Of a stretch of DNA of 64,000 nt, positions 42,064 to 51,663 are shown in pieces (positions within the stretch are counted from its first letter, which is position 1; every line of letters begins with the position of its first letter). A model generated the notes under the pieces. That model was not told where the DNA came from, did no database searches, and saw only the letters and a list, made by a program, of their open reading frames with translations. This DNA comes from Deltaproteobacteria bacterium (GTDB lineage Bacteria > Myxococcota_A > UBA9042), in assembly GCA_020632665.1 (NCBI GenBank), contig JACKFC010000021.1:16270-80269 (forward strand), in the 5' to 3' direction. Made by a program: the position numbers and the translations under genes.

Positions 42064-43206
42064 CTAGTGGACGTCGAGCAGCGCGCCGTCCTCGTCCTGC
42101 GGCACCAGGGGGATGCGCTCGAGGCTGGCGACGCCGAGGTCCGCCAACGCGGCAACGACCGCGTCGATGTAGGACTCCTCGCAGCTGCGCAGCCAGATCT
42201 CGCCGTCGTCCAGGTTCATGTCGGCCATCGGGCCGGCGCGCTCGCCCTCGACCGGCAGCATCACGAACACGCTGCTGTCGTCCCACGTCTCGCACATGCG
42301 CGCCTCGACCGCGGCGAGGGCGAGGGCGTCGGGGTCGTCGCAGCGCAGCAGGGTGAGGTAGGGCATGGAATCGATGATCCAGCCCTCCGAGAGGCCCAGG
42401 CGCTCGCGGCGGTTGGCCTCCGCCTCGCGCGCCAGGCTGCGCTCGGCAGCCAGGGCGAAGAGCGCGGGCAGCGCGGCGTCGGCGTCGCGCGAGGAACCGC
42501 CGGCGGCGTGCAGCGTCTCCAGCATGGCCGTGCGGTCCGTGGGGTCGAAGCCGATCGGCGCGCCGAGGAAGGTCGGAACGGGCTGGGCCTCGCCCGTCGG
42601 CATCGTCCAGGTGGGCTCGACGAGGTGGCCCACCACCAGCCCGCCGCGCTGCGCCGGCCGCACCTCGACGATGTCGGCGATGACGCGGCGGCCGCCGCCG
42701 AGCGGGACGACCCAGGCGCGGCCGGCGTTCGGGGCGCTCTGCAACTCGTAGACCCGCGCCGGCGCAGCCGCGATCTGTTCCAGCGCGTCGTAGGCCGAGG
42801 CGAGCACGGCGCGGTCGGACTCGGCGCAGCGCTCCTGGTGCGCCGCGCGTTGCTGCAGGGCGCGGTCGATGGGGCGGATGCCGTCGACGCCCGGCCGCCG
42901 GGCCGCGAGCTGGTCGACCAGGCGGGTGCGGAGCCGAACCTGGGTCTCGGTCGGCAGGCGGCGCCCGTTTCGCATCAGCGCCTCGCGCACGGCGGTCGAG
43001 CTCGTGGCGCGCGCGGACTCGTCGGTCAGCCCGGCGTCACGCAGGAGCGCGGGCACGAGCTGGGCCAAGGCGCGTCGTGGGCTCAACCCGAGGGTGGGAT
43101 AGCCGCCGCCGGCGCGTGGTGGAAGGAAGTCCTTGTGCAGCAGGAGATCGGTGGCCGTCTCCGGCAGCGGCGCGAATTCGGAGTCGGTGGTCGTGGTCGG
43201 CAACAT
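42064..43206 (-). CDS. Cytosolic protein of unknown function
   Basis: 380 residues; the ATG at 43206 was chosen for GGAGG 5 bases upstream, over the ATG at 43218. It begins LPTTTTDSEFAPLPETATD, followed by helical stretches (RRALAQLVPALLRDAGLTDE) and a mixed region with DGEIWLRSCEESYIDAVVAA near the end. It has no signal peptide, metal motif or known signature. It is followed after 2 bases by a possible start of the membrane fusion gene, so they may be one transcript. Confidence 0.6.
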   Translation of the reverse strand: MLPTTTTDSEFAPLPETATDLLLHKDFLPPRAGGGYPTLGLSPRRALAQLVPALLRDAGLTDESARATSSTAVREALMRNGRRLPTETQVRLRTRLVDQLAARRPGVDGIRPIDRALQQRAAHQERCAESDRAVLASAYDALEQIAAAPARVYELQSAPNAGRAWVVPLGGGRRVIADIVEVRPAQRGGLVVGHLVEPTWTMPTGEAQPVPTFLGAPIGFDPTDRTAMLETLHAAGGSSRDADAALPALFALAAERSLAREAEANRRERLGLSEGWIIDSMPYLTLLRCDDPDALALAAVEARMCETWDDSSVFVMLPVEGERAGPMADMNLDDGEIWLRSCEESYIDAVVAALADLGVASLERIPLVPQDEDGALLDVH

Positions 43207-43303
43207 CAGATCCTCCATGCGGGCGGTGCGCCCGTGTTCATGTAGAGATCTTCCGGAGCCGGAGAATTTTGCGTCGCGCCGAAGCGGAATTTTTTCTGCG
43301 GAG

Positions 43304-44284
43304 CTACGGCGGCGGGCAGTAGCGCACGGCATCCGCCAAGGGAAACCGCCACTTCTCGACCGCACCCTGCTTCGCCACCAAGGTCCGGTGGGTGGTGAAG
43401 CGGCAGCGTTCGTTCTCGTGCTGCAGCTCGACCGCGAGCCTCATCTCGGCGCCGCCATCGGTCGACGCAGCGGCTCCGGGCGGCTCGCTCGCCGCCGCGG
43501 ACGGGATCGTCTGCAGCGGGTTGCGCATCTCGCACAACCCGGCGCGCACGCCGTTGAGCATCACCGGCCGCGCGCCGCTCCACGTCAGCTTCTCGATCGG
43601 CAGCGCGACCGCCGTGCAGGTCGGCACGTCGACCACCGCCACCCCGCACCCCGCCGCGCGCCGCATTTGGGCGTGGATCTCCGGCCCCGGCTCGACGCCG
43701 CCGTTGTAGCGATAGGCGCTCGACCAATAGACCAAGGCTTGCCCGCCGCGATCGAAAGGATGCAGCGACACCTCGTTCGCCTCGGCAGGCACCGGCAACG
43801 CCAGCTCGCAGCGCTTCGCCCACGGTCCGCCGCCCTCGCCACCGGTCGGGAGTACGAAGGTCACAGCCATCGACTTCGGCGTCGCCGCAGCCGTCACCGC
43901 CAGGCCCGCGCCGACCCGCCACAGCATCCCGCCACGCACATCGGCGAGCCGCCACCGCTCGGCCCCGCTCGCGAGGTCCAACGCGACCAAGGCGTCGTCG
44001 AGCGCGTAGACCACGCCCGCGCCGCGGTCGGTCAGCACCGTCCAATCCGTGCGCTCGAGCGGCAACCGCGGCGAAGGCGGCTCCGCAGCGATGACCTCTG
44101 CGAAGGCCTTGACCCGCGCCGCCGCGCGCTCGCGGCAGGTTTGGGTGCTGTTGCAGGGCGTATCGGGCTCGACCCAGCGCACGCGCACCGCCGGTTCTGC
44201 AGGCCCCGCCTCGGGCGCCGAGCAGCCGAGCAGCCCGACCGCCAACGCCCGACCGATCCACCGGAACCCGCCACCCCGAGCCAT
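43304..44284 (-). CDS. Lipoprotein with PQQ-like repeat
   Basis: 326 residues; the ATG at 44284 overlaps the stop of the upstream gene (ATGA). The lipobox ALAVGLLGC gives a lipidated Cys near 21. Residues about 80-110 contain a PQQ/propeller-type repeat (VVYALDDALVALDLASGAER), and three or four Cys pairs are scattered later (DTPCNSTQTCRE, RRAAGCG, YCPPP at the end). The rest is unassigned. Coupling to the MYXO-CTERM protein suggests joint function at the cell surface. Confidence 0.65.
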   Translation of the reverse strand: MARGGGFRWIGRALAVGLLGCSAPEAGPAEPAVRVRWVEPDTPCNSTQTCRERAAARVKAFAEVIAAEPPSPRLPLERTDWTVLTDRGAGVVYALDDALVALDLASGAERWRLADVRGGMLWRVGAGLAVTAAATPKSMAVTFVLPTGGEGGGPWAKRCELALPVPAEANEVSLHPFDRGGQALVYWSSAYRYNGGVEPGPEIHAQMRRAAGCGVAVVDVPTCTAVALPIEKLTWSGARPVMLNGVRAGLCEMRNPLQTIPSAAASEPPGAAASTDGGAEMRLAVELQHENERCRFTTHRTLVAKQGAVEKWRFPLADAVRYCPPP

Positions 44285-46920
44285 CAACGCGCCTCCCGCC
44301 TGCGCCGCCAGCCCCACAGGCCCGCCAGCACCGCGGCCAACGACGCGCCAGCCGGCCCCGGATTCGAGCCGATCGGCCGCGCGCCGCATCCCCCCGCCGA
44401 CTTGCGTGGCGCCGAAGCCGTCACATCCTGCGTCACGCCATCCACGGCGGCGTCGACGGCGACCGCGCCATCCTGCTCTGCGCCGTCGCTCGGAATGACG
44501 TCGCCAGGCGCTCCGTCACCGCTCTCTGCGCCTCCCGCTCCGTCGGTCGTGGCGTCGGACGCAGCGTCCGCACCGCCGCCGGCGTCGGCATCGACCGGCC
44601 CCTCGACGAGCGCGACCTCGACCGCGCGCCAGGGCGAGAAGGTCTCCGCCGCCGGCGGCGTGGTCGCCTTCTTCGCCGCAAAGCAGAGGCGCGCCTGCAG
44701 AACCAGCGAAGGCGGTGGGCCCTCGGCGTGGCCCGCCGCGACCCAGGCCTGTTGCAGCGCCTCGGCGTCGATCGGCAGCGCGTAGGCGAGCTGCGTCGTC
44801 GGCACCGGGTTCGCTTCGGAGGCGGCGTCCTTCTGCCGCAGGTTCTGCAGCGGCCAGCTCGTCAGGACGACGCCGTCGCCGTCCACCAGGCGAAACGCGA
44901 CCTGCTTGTCCTGGTCACCGAAGGGCTCGAGCGGTGCCAGTATCACGTTCAGCTCCGCCGCCGCTGCCTGCAGCTCGAGCTTCGCCGCGAGCGGGACCGG
45001 AGCGACCAGCACCGGCAGATCGAGGACGTCGCGGCCGCCTCCGACCACCACCACGCTGCGGCCGGGTGTGCCGTCGGGGGTCGAGATCGCAGACGGCGTC
45101 AGGGCCGCGGGCAGCGCCAACGCCGCGTCCGCAGCCGTCGGCTCCAACGCCACGAGGTAGTTGCCCGGCGCGAAGCCCTCGAGCAGGACGCGACCGGGCG
45201 CGCTCTGCGGCAACGTGGCGACAGCCTTGCCGGCTTGGAAGACCTTGGCGCGGACGCCCGAGAGCAGGTTGCCCGCAGGCGCATCGACGATCCGCAGCAG
45301 CAACGAGCCCACCTGCTGGCTCGGGTGCTCCGGCGGCAGCTGTGGCAGCGCCAGCGCCGGCATCACCGCGCCGCTGCCGGCACCCTTCGGCAGGGTCTGC
45401 TGCCAGGGATGGTACGGGGCCGAATGAACATCGAGCACGCCGTGTGCCGCGTAGGGCTCGAGCCGCCCGAACGCGATCGCCTTGGCTGCCGAGGCCGGTG
45501 CATTCGACGCTCCGCGGGCCAGCACGGCGTAGAGCGCGAACGTCTTGCCGGCAGCGCTCGAGGGGTCGACGTCGACCTCGATCCAGGGCCGCGGCACGTC
45601 CTCGGCCTGCATCGGGTCGAAGGCGATGACGGCGCTCGTCTCGGTCACCAGTTCGCCGAGGTCGAGGGCGAAGCCGGGTGGCGCACGGCGAACCTGCAGC
45701 ACCACCCGATAGCTCGCAGCCGCGCTGCCGAAGAGGCGCACGCGCAGGCGGACCGGGCCGTCGCCGCCCTTCCAGGCCGCGATCTGCGGACCGAGCGCGC
45801 CCCCGGTCCCGTCGGGGAGCGACCGCCACTCGACCTTGTCGAAGAGGACCTCGGTCTGCCCGAGCAGCAGGTCGGCCGGCATGCCGTGGGCCAGCGAGAG
45901 GCGGATTCCCGCCGCCATCAGCCAGCCGTTCCAGCCGGGAAAATCGGCCTCGACGTGGTGGCCGGCGATGCGGCGCAGCGTCCAATGTGGGCCCAGCTCG
46001 GCGAGCGGCGCGTAGACGCCCGGGAGGAAGGCGGCATCGGCGAAATACGGCAGCCGCGCGTGGTGGCGGAAATGCGCCGGGTCGAGGGCGGCGGCACCGT
46101 CGATGCCGCTCATCCCGATCGCCGCGAGCGCGTCGCCGATCGGCAGCGCCGCGAGTAGCGCCAGGTTCTCGGCCCCGGTGCGGTCCTTCATCAGCGTCAA
46201 CATCGTCTGCACGGTGTCGGCGCCCAGCGGACCGGCCTTGGCGCCGGCCTTGGCCAGCAGCGCCTGCAGGCTCGCCAACGTCTGCGCCTTGTCTCCATTT
46301 GGTTTGGCCCCGAACTTCACCAGCTGGTCGTGGTACCAACCGAGGACACCCTGCCAGGCGAGAGGCGGCGCGGTGCCGGCAGGCGTGAAGACGCCGAGGT
46401 CCTTCAGCAGGGCCATCAGCAGGTCGCTGCGGCCGTTCGGGAACTCGCCCAAGATCTCGGTCATCAGCTCGCACTCGGCGCGCAGGCCGTCTTCGACGCC
46501 GGGGAGGACGTCGGGGGCACCGAGCAGGGCCTTCGCCGTGGCGACTGCGGCGAAGACGCTCTCGGCACCGTCGCTGGCCTGGTGCGCCATCGCGCCGATC
46601 GCGAACGCCACCGCGCCTGCTGGTGCGCCCGGTTGTTGCGCCGCGGCGAGCAGGAAGGTGGCGAAGGTCGGCGCGTGGGTCGGCGTGCCCTCGAGCTCGG
46701 GCACCGCCTGCCGCAAGTCCGGCGCGATACAGCCCAGCCGCAGCCACGCCGCGTCCACCGGGCCGACCGCCGATGCCAGCGGGTGCTGCTCGGCGACCAT
46801 CCGCTCGGCGACCCGGGCGCATTCGCGGAGGTGGACGCCGGGCCCCCATCCGAGCACGGGAGCGGCCGGCAAGAGCAGCGCGCTGCTGAGCAGACGCAGG
46901 AGCAGGCGACGACGGTCCAT
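44284..46920 (-). CDS. Phospholipase C-like exported protein with MYXO-CTERM-type tail
   Basis: 878 residues; ATG at 46920. A signal peptide with an Arg-rich start (DRRRLLLRLLSSALLLPAAP) is cut before WGPGVHLRECARVAERM, the N-terminal Trp-His start typical of the zinc-dependent phospholipase C/S1-nuclease fold (WG, His ligands, then MAHQASDGAE). This domain covers about residues 25-240. A long beta-rich region follows. The C-terminal 35 residues match a MYXO-CTERM sorting signal: GGCGARP, a hydrophobic stretch ASLAAVLAGLWGW, and RRRREAR. Such tails direct proteins to the outer surface after processing at the Cys. An Asp/Ala/Thr linker (about 770-840) precedes it. Confidence 0.82.
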   Translation of the reverse strand: MDRRRLLLRLLSSALLLPAAPVLGWGPGVHLRECARVAERMVAEQHPLASAVGPVDAAWLRLGCIAPDLRQAVPELEGTPTHAPTFATFLLAAAQQPGAPAGAVAFAIGAMAHQASDGAESVFAAVATAKALLGAPDVLPGVEDGLRAECELMTEILGEFPNGRSDLLMALLKDLGVFTPAGTAPPLAWQGVLGWYHDQLVKFGAKPNGDKAQTLASLQALLAKAGAKAGPLGADTVQTMLTLMKDRTGAENLALLAALPIGDALAAIGMSGIDGAAALDPAHFRHHARLPYFADAAFLPGVYAPLAELGPHWTLRRIAGHHVEADFPGWNGWLMAAGIRLSLAHGMPADLLLGQTEVLFDKVEWRSLPDGTGGALGPQIAAWKGGDGPVRLRVRLFGSAAASYRVVLQVRRAPPGFALDLGELVTETSAVIAFDPMQAEDVPRPWIEVDVDPSSAAGKTFALYAVLARGASNAPASAAKAIAFGRLEPYAAHGVLDVHSAPYHPWQQTLPKGAGSGAVMPALALPQLPPEHPSQQVGSLLLRIVDAPAGNLLSGVRAKVFQAGKAVATLPQSAPGRVLLEGFAPGNYLVALEPTAADAALALPAALTPSAISTPDGTPGRSVVVVGGGRDVLDLPVLVAPVPLAAKLELQAAAAELNVILAPLEPFGDQDKQVAFRLVDGDGVVLTSWPLQNLRQKDAASEANPVPTTQLAYALPIDAEALQQAWVAAGHAEGPPPSLVLQARLCFAAKKATTPPAAETFSPWRAVEVALVEGPVDADAGGGADAASDATTDGAGGAESGDGAPGDVIPSDGAEQDGAVAVDAAVDGVTQDVTASAPRKSAGGCGARPIGSNPGPAGASLAAVLAGLWGWRRRREAR

Positions 46921-47079
46921 GGCTGGCTCCGGCGGTGTGGGGGGCAGCGCGCCTCCCCGTCGGTGGCAGACCGTGGCAGACGACCGGGGGGCCGGCAAGC
47001 GCGGTGGGGATGACGATGGCCGCGGGGGCTGGCAGGCTCTCGGTCGCGCCACCGCCGCGGCGCGACGAGGCCCCCGTCC

Positions 47080-47775
47080 ATGATCGATCCGACCCCGCCG
47101 CAGTCGAACGCGCCGAGCGCAGCGCAGCTCGCCGTCAGCTATTTCTTCGACCACGACGCGCCAGCGATCGCCGCGATCGCCGACGCCGTCCTGCCCGACT
47201 CCGACGACCCGATCGCCGTCGCCCGCGCGCTCTACCTCGAAGTACGCGACGGGCTGCGCTATTCGCCGTGGAACGTCGCGACGGCGCCGGAGGGTTTTCG
47301 CGCCAGCGTGGTGGCGGCGCGCAGCTTCGCCGAGGGCGGCCACTGCATCGACAAGGCCGTCTTGCTCGGTGCCTGCGCCCGCCGTCGCGGCATCCCTGCC
47401 CGGCTGCACTTCGCCAATGTCCGTAACCATATCGGCACCGAGGAGCTCGAGCGCCAGCTCGGCACCGACCTGCTCGTCTTTCACGGCTACGTCGAGCTCT
47501 GGCTCGGCGGGCGCTGGGTGGCAGCGACGCCGGCGTTCAACCGCGGGCTCTGCGACAAGCTCGGCGTGGCGCCGCTGGAATTCGACGGCGTCCACGACAG
47601 CATCTTCCAGGCCTACGACCGCAAGGCAGGCCGCTTCATGGAGTACGTCCACGACTACGGTTCGTACGACGAGATCCCCTTCGAGCTGATGGTCGGCGAG
47701 TGGCGCCGCTACTACCCCAAGTTCGCCGCGCTCGGCGCGTGGCCCAAGCCCGGCGCGAACGGCACTAGCGTTTGA
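47080..47775 (+). CDS. Transglutaminase-like cysteine protease/acyltransferase
   Basis: 231 residues; ATG at 47080. The transglutaminase-like core spans about 45-165: LEVRDGLRYSPWNV, FAEGGHCIDKAVLLGACAR with the catalytic Cys near residue 88, GIPARLHFANVRNH, VFHGYVELWLGGRWV with the His, and ATPAFN where the Asp usually sits. No signal peptide is visible, so it is cytosolic. Family members include peptidases and amidases with few experimentally known substrates. It ends convergently with the next gene, overlapping it by 11 bases. Confidence 0.85.
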   Translation: MIDPTPPQSNAPSAAQLAVSYFFDHDAPAIAAIADAVLPDSDDPIAVARALYLEVRDGLRYSPWNVATAPEGFRASVVAARSFAEGGHCIDKAVLLGACARRRGIPARLHFANVRNHIGTEELERQLGTDLLVFHGYVELWLGGRWVAATPAFNRGLCDKLGVAPLEFDGVHDSIFQAYDRKAGRFMEYVHDYGSYDEIPFELMVGEWRRYYPKFAALGAWPKPGANGTSV

Positions 47776-49321
47776 GCGAGAGGCCGAGGCATTCGCGTGC
47801 CGCGGCGACATCGTCGAAGGCCTCGCTCATGATCAGGCCCTTGCTGTTCTTCCGCATGTCGCTGAGCGTCGCCGGATCGATGCGGAGCAGGCGGGCCGTC
47901 GCTTCGGCGTGGGCCATGCAGGGGCCGCTGCGCGCCGCGACGACCTTCGCGCGGAGGTCCTTCACCTCGCGTCGCGCGGCGCGGCGGACCAGCTTCAGCG
48001 TGTTGAACGCGATCTGCTCCCAGGCGTCGCCGTCGACCTCGCCGTTGCTCGGTGGGGCCGGACGCGCCGCACGGACGCCGAGCGAAGGGTGCGCGTCGTG
48101 GCGGACGCTGAGCGCCCGGGCGGTGATCTTGCCTTTGACCCGGATCGGCTTGCCCTCCGCCGCGACGAGCTGGATCGCGCCCTGCAACGTGCGCTCGGCG
48201 ATCTGCGTCTGCGTCGGGTAGCTGCGCTTCTCCATCACCGCTTCCTTGCTGGTCGGCGGCAGCGACGCACACCGCTTGGCGGTTCGATCGACGTCCTGCT
48301 GCGCGCTGCGCAGCGCCTGACCACGCGCCGCACGGGCCTGACTCGACGCGTTGCGCGCCGCCCGCAGTGCGCTCATCTCCCGATCGACCTTGCGCTTGGC
48401 GTCCGCCAGGCTGCCCTCGCACGAGGTCAGCGCCGGGTTGCGCACCACCTTGGTGCCGACCTGCACCTCCGCCGTGCCGCTCCCCTGCTCGACGCGCCGG
48501 GTGATCGGCCCCCACTCCAAGTCGACCTCCAGCCGCCACGGCCCACCCACGTCGAAGCGCAGATTCGCGGCCTCGGCACTCGGCTGCAGCGCGCGCACCA
48601 GCTTCGGATCGACGCCCTCGGGCTTGACCCGCACCGAGACCGAGCCGGCCTCGCCCTCACAGCGATCCGGCAGCTTCAGCTCCAGCTTGACGCCGCCGCT
48701 GCCGATCGCGCCGTCGCGGATGAACTGCGCCGCCGAGGGGGCGCCTTGCTCACAGGCCCGCAGCGCCATCTTGCCGCGGCCACCGGCGCCGTCGGCGCGG
48801 ACGGCGTCCCGCCACGAACGCAGCTGCTGCATCATCGCGGTCTCCTGCGACGGCGACCAATAGCGACGGATGCCGCGCGCCGCGTCGAGGACCTCGATGG
48901 CGGCGGCAGGTCGGCCGCTCGACGCGAGGCGCTCGGCGTGTGCCGGGAGGTCGCGGATCGCCGCGCCGATCGCGTTGTCGAGGTCCCAGAGCAGGTCCGG
49001 CCCGATCCGACGCGCCCCGGCGTGGGCGATCTCTGCCCGCGAGAGGCCATAGCGCGCGACCTCGACGATTTGGTGCGCGTGGCTGACGGCGTCTCCGGCA
49101 GCGGCGGCCGGCAATCCCGCCTTCCAACCCTGCACCTCCGCGATGCGCTTGCCGATATCCGCCTCCATCGCGCGTCGATCCGCCTGCTGCGCCGCGGTGA
49201 GCGACGGCGTCGCCGGGCGCGGATCTTTCAGCACCGCACCCATGCCGCCGCAGCAGACCGGGCCGAGTGAGAGCGCGATTGCGAGCAGCCGCGTGGCGAC
49301 GCCGCGATGGATCGTGAACAT
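47765..49321 (-). CDS. Exported, probably lipidated protein of unknown function
   Basis: 518 residues; the ATG at 49321 has GGAGG 4 bases upstream. The signal ends IALSLGPVCCGG, which could be lipidated at one of the adjacent cysteines. The mature protein is strongly helical: about 35-170 (AAQQADRRAMEADIGKRIAE) and about 300-350 (ADAKRKVDREMSALRAARNA), the latter with coiled-coil character. A beta-rich stretch (KLELKLPDRCEGEAGSVSV, WRLEVDLEWGPITRRV) lies between. I do not recognise a family. It does not share an operon with neighbours. Confidence 0.62.
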   Translation of the reverse strand: MFTIHRGVATRLLAIALSLGPVCCGGMGAVLKDPRPATPSLTAAQQADRRAMEADIGKRIAEVQGWKAGLPAAAAGDAVSHAHQIVEVARYGLSRAEIAHAGARRIGPDLLWDLDNAIGAAIRDLPAHAERLASSGRPAAAIEVLDAARGIRRYWSPSQETAMMQQLRSWRDAVRADGAGGRGKMALRACEQGAPSAAQFIRDGAIGSGGVKLELKLPDRCEGEAGSVSVRVKPEGVDPKLVRALQPSAEAANLRFDVGGPWRLEVDLEWGPITRRVEQGSGTAEVQVGTKVVRNPALTSCEGSLADAKRKVDREMSALRAARNASSQARAARGQALRSAQQDVDRTAKRCASLPPTSKEAVMEKRSYPTQTQIAERTLQGAIQLVAAEGKPIRVKGKITARALSVRHDAHPSLGVRAARPAPPSNGEVDGDAWEQIAFNTLKLVRRAARREVKDLRAKVVAARSGPCMAHAEATARLLRIDPATLSDMRKNSKGLIMSEAFDDVAAARECLGLSLKR

Positions 49322-49416
49322 GGAGCCTCCCGCAGCGGCCAAACCCGGCGCCGCGGCAGCAACGTGGCGGATCTCGGTACGCCCGCCATCTGGCCTTGAT
49401 CTGAAAGCGGAACCAG

Positions 49417-50004
49417 CTAGCTCTTGCGTGCCGGACCCGGGCCGGCGAGGTCCCACGCCAACGCCCGCCGCTCCCCGATCGCCGCGACCGCCAACTGCAC
49501 GGCTTCCTCTGCGCTCGAGGCGCGCAGGATCGCGTCCTCCCGGCGATGGTCGAGCTGCAGCCCAGCGAGCTTGGCGCTCCAGCCTTCGCCGACGTCGAGC
49601 GCGACGATCGGCTTGCCGAATTGCCAGGCGTAGGCGACCTCGCTCAGCGTCCCGCTGCCGCCGCCGACCGCGATGACCACGTCGCCTGCGGCCGCCACCA
49701 GCGCGTTGCGGGCCAAACCGATCCCGGTCGGGATCACGATATCGGCCCATTCGTTTGCTTCCGAAGCATCGAGGCCGGGCAGGAGCGCGATGATGCAGCC
49801 GTCGAAGGCGTCGGGTGCGGTGCGCGCGCCCCGCGAGACCGCCTCCATCACCCCGGTGCGGCCGCCGGTCAGCACCCGGCAGCCGGCCTGGACCAAGCCG
49901 CGGCCGATTGCCTCGGCGTGGGGCAGGAGCGACACGGGCGGCGACGCCGCGCCGAAGACGGTCACCAGCGGGCGGCGATGCGGGGGTTGGGGGGGCGACG
50001 TCAT
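49417..50004 (-). CDS. LOG/TIGR00725-family Rossmann protein
   Basis: 195 residues; the ATG at 50004 overlaps the modC stop (ATGA). This family has a lysine-decarboxylase-like fold: VTVFGAASPP at the start, TGGRTGVMEAVSRGA, and the phosphoribohydrolase signature GGGSGTLSEVAYAW (the PGGxGTxxE motif, without the Pro). It is close to TIGR00725 proteins and more distant from cytokinin-releasing LOG. A nucleotide ligand is likely and the substrate unknown. Its place at the end of a molybdate-transporter operon suggests a link to molybdenum cofactor handling, but that is context only. Confidence 0.82.
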   Translation of the reverse strand: MTSPPQPPHRRPLVTVFGAASPPVSLLPHAEAIGRGLVQAGCRVLTGGRTGVMEAVSRGARTAPDAFDGCIIALLPGLDASEANEWADIVIPTGIGLARNALVAAAGDVVIAVGGGSGTLSEVAYAWQFGKPIVALDVGEGWSAKLAGLQLDHRREDAILRASSAEEAVQLAVAAIGERRALAWDLAGPGPARKS

Positions 50005-50756
50005 CTCGGCTCCTCTCGGCGGTCGTCGTCTTCGGCGTCGACCAACTCGGCGACGAAGGCGTTGGCGGGGGCAGCGCGAAGGGCGTCGAGGTCGCCGCGT
50101 TGCACCACCCGCCCATCCTGCAAGACCACGATCTCGGGATCGATCGCGCGGAGGTCGCGCAGCTCGTGGGTGACCAACAGCGCCGGCCGCCCGAGCGCGC
50201 GCAATCGCTGCGCCAAGAGTACGCGCAGGGCACGGCGCGCCGCGACATCGACCGCGGCGAGGGGCTCGTCGAGCAAGAGCAAGGCCGGCTGCAGGACCAG
50301 CGCGCGCGCCAGGGCGACGCGTTGACGCTCGCCGCCGGAGAGCGCCGCCGGCATGCGCGCCGCGACGTGCGCCACGCCGAGCTCGGTGAGCGCCGCCAGG
50401 GCGCGGGCTCGTCGGCGCTTCGGCGCGAGGTCGAAGAGGCCGAAGGCGACGTTGTCGAGCGCGCTGAGGTGGGGGAAGAGCCCGTGGCTCTGCGGCACGT
50501 AGCCGACGTTGCGCGCCTCGGGCGGGAGGTTGATGCCGCGCTCGCTGTCGAGCAGCGCCCGACCGTCGAGGGTGATGCTGCCGGTCGCGGCGATCGGCGC
50601 GCCGGCGAGCAGGCGGAGCAGCGTCGACTTGCCGCTGCCGTTCGGGCCGACGATGGCGACCGGCCGTTCGCCCGCCTGCAACGCGACGCGCAACCGCAAC
50701 GCCCCGAGCTCGGCCTCCACGTTCAGGGAAAGGTTCGGTGCCGTATCATCCGACAT
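50001..50756 (-). CDS. modC: Molybdate ABC transporter ATP-binding protein
   Basis: 251 residues from the ATG at 50756 (GGGAGG 8 bases upstream; a GTG at 50765 is possible). Walker A IVGPNGSGKSTLLRLLAG, YVPQSHGLFPHLSALDNVAF, the signature ALSGGERQRVALARAL, Walker B LLLLDEPLAAVD and VTHELRD are complete. It is short: the C-terminal molybdate-binding (MOP) domain of typical ModC is absent. The gene overlaps the end of the permease gene. Sulfate or tungstate import is the alternative specificity, but the nearby molybdo-enzyme favours molybdate. Confidence 0.85.
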   Translation of the reverse strand: MSDDTAPNLSLNVEAELGALRLRVALQAGERPVAIVGPNGSGKSTLLRLLAGAPIAATGSITLDGRALLDSERGINLPPEARNVGYVPQSHGLFPHLSALDNVAFGLFDLAPKRRRARALAALTELGVAHVAARMPAALSGGERQRVALARALVLQPALLLLDEPLAAVDVAARRALRVLLAQRLRALGRPALLVTHELRDLRAIDPEIVVLQDGRVVQRGDLDALRAAPANAFVAELVDAEDDDRREEPR

Positions 50757-51624
50757 CGAAGGCACCTCCCGACCGACGCCGCAGCAGCGCAGGAAGCCCG
50801 CGCAGCCCGAGCAGCAGCAGGGTCCCGACGCCGCCGAGGACCAAGGCCAACGCCACCGCCACGCGCACGTCCTGCTCCAGCGCGGCGTAGATGGCGAGCG
50901 GGAGCGTCTGCGTGCGCCCGACGAGGTTGCCGGCGAAGAGCAGCGTCGCGCCGAATTCGCCGAGCGCGCGTGCCCACGCCAGCCCCGCCCCAGCGATCAG
51001 CCCAGGCGCCGCCGCCGGCAACGCGACCCGGAGCATCGCGTGCTCCGCCGAGGCGCCCAAGGTCCGCGCGACCAGCAGCGCGTCCGGGTCGACCTGGCGG
51101 AAGGCCGCGATCGCCGATTGGACGAAGAAGGGCGCGGCGACCACGGTCTGTGCCAGCACGACCGCCGCCTCGGAGAACGCCACCTGCACGCCGAGCGCCT
51201 CCAGCCCGCCACCGAAGAGCCCCTGCCGGCCGAAGGCGGCGAGCAGGCCGACGCCGAGGACGGCGGGCGGCAGCACGACCGGCAGGTCGACCAGGCGCTC
51301 GACCCAACGCACGCTGGGTCGCTCGCTCCGCGCGACGGCGTAGGCCAACGGCGTTCCGCCGGCGATGACCGCGGCGAGGCTCCATAATGAGGTGCGCAGC
51401 GAGAGCCCGAGGGCGGGGAAAAAGCTCGGGTCGTGCAGCCCGGCTGCGAGCTCGTCCGTGCCGGTCGAGAGCGCCAGCGCCAGGAGCGGCAGGACCAGCG
51501 CGAGCAGCAACGCCGTCGCCGCGGCGCCGCCGAGCCAGCGCAGCAGGCCGCCGGTGCGTGACGTTGCCACCCTGCCCACCGCCCTGCCTGCTGGTTCCGC
51601 CTCGTCTGCTCCGACCCCGCGCAT
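50746..51624 (-). CDS. modB: Molybdate ABC transporter permease
   Basis: 292 residues; the ATG at 51624 gives an N-terminal extension of about 30 residues, and a later GTG may be used. It has about six membrane helices. The permease EAA loop is present: ASAEHAMLRVALPAAAPGLI followed by AGLAWARALGEFGATLLFAGN, typical of ModB/CysT. PLVLPPAVLGVGLL-like and VVAAPFFVQSAIAAFRQVD segments fit ModB. No gene for the binding protein ModA is present on either side, so it must be encoded elsewhere or the substrate delivered differently. Confidence 0.85.
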   Translation of the reverse strand: MRGVGADEAEPAGRAVGRVATSRTGGLLRWLGGAAATALLLALVLPLLALALSTGTDELAAGLHDPSFFPALGLSLRTSLWSLAAVIAGGTPLAYAVARSERPSVRWVERLVDLPVVLPPAVLGVGLLAAFGRQGLFGGGLEALGVQVAFSEAAVVLAQTVVAAPFFVQSAIAAFRQVDPDALLVARTLGASAEHAMLRVALPAAAPGLIAGAGLAWARALGEFGATLLFAGNLVGRTQTLPLAIYAALEQDVRVAVALALVLGGVGTLLLLGLRGLPALLRRRSGGAFDVG

Positions 51625-51663
51625 CCGGACTCCCGGTCCCCGCAGCCCCGCGGGGCCGCGAGC

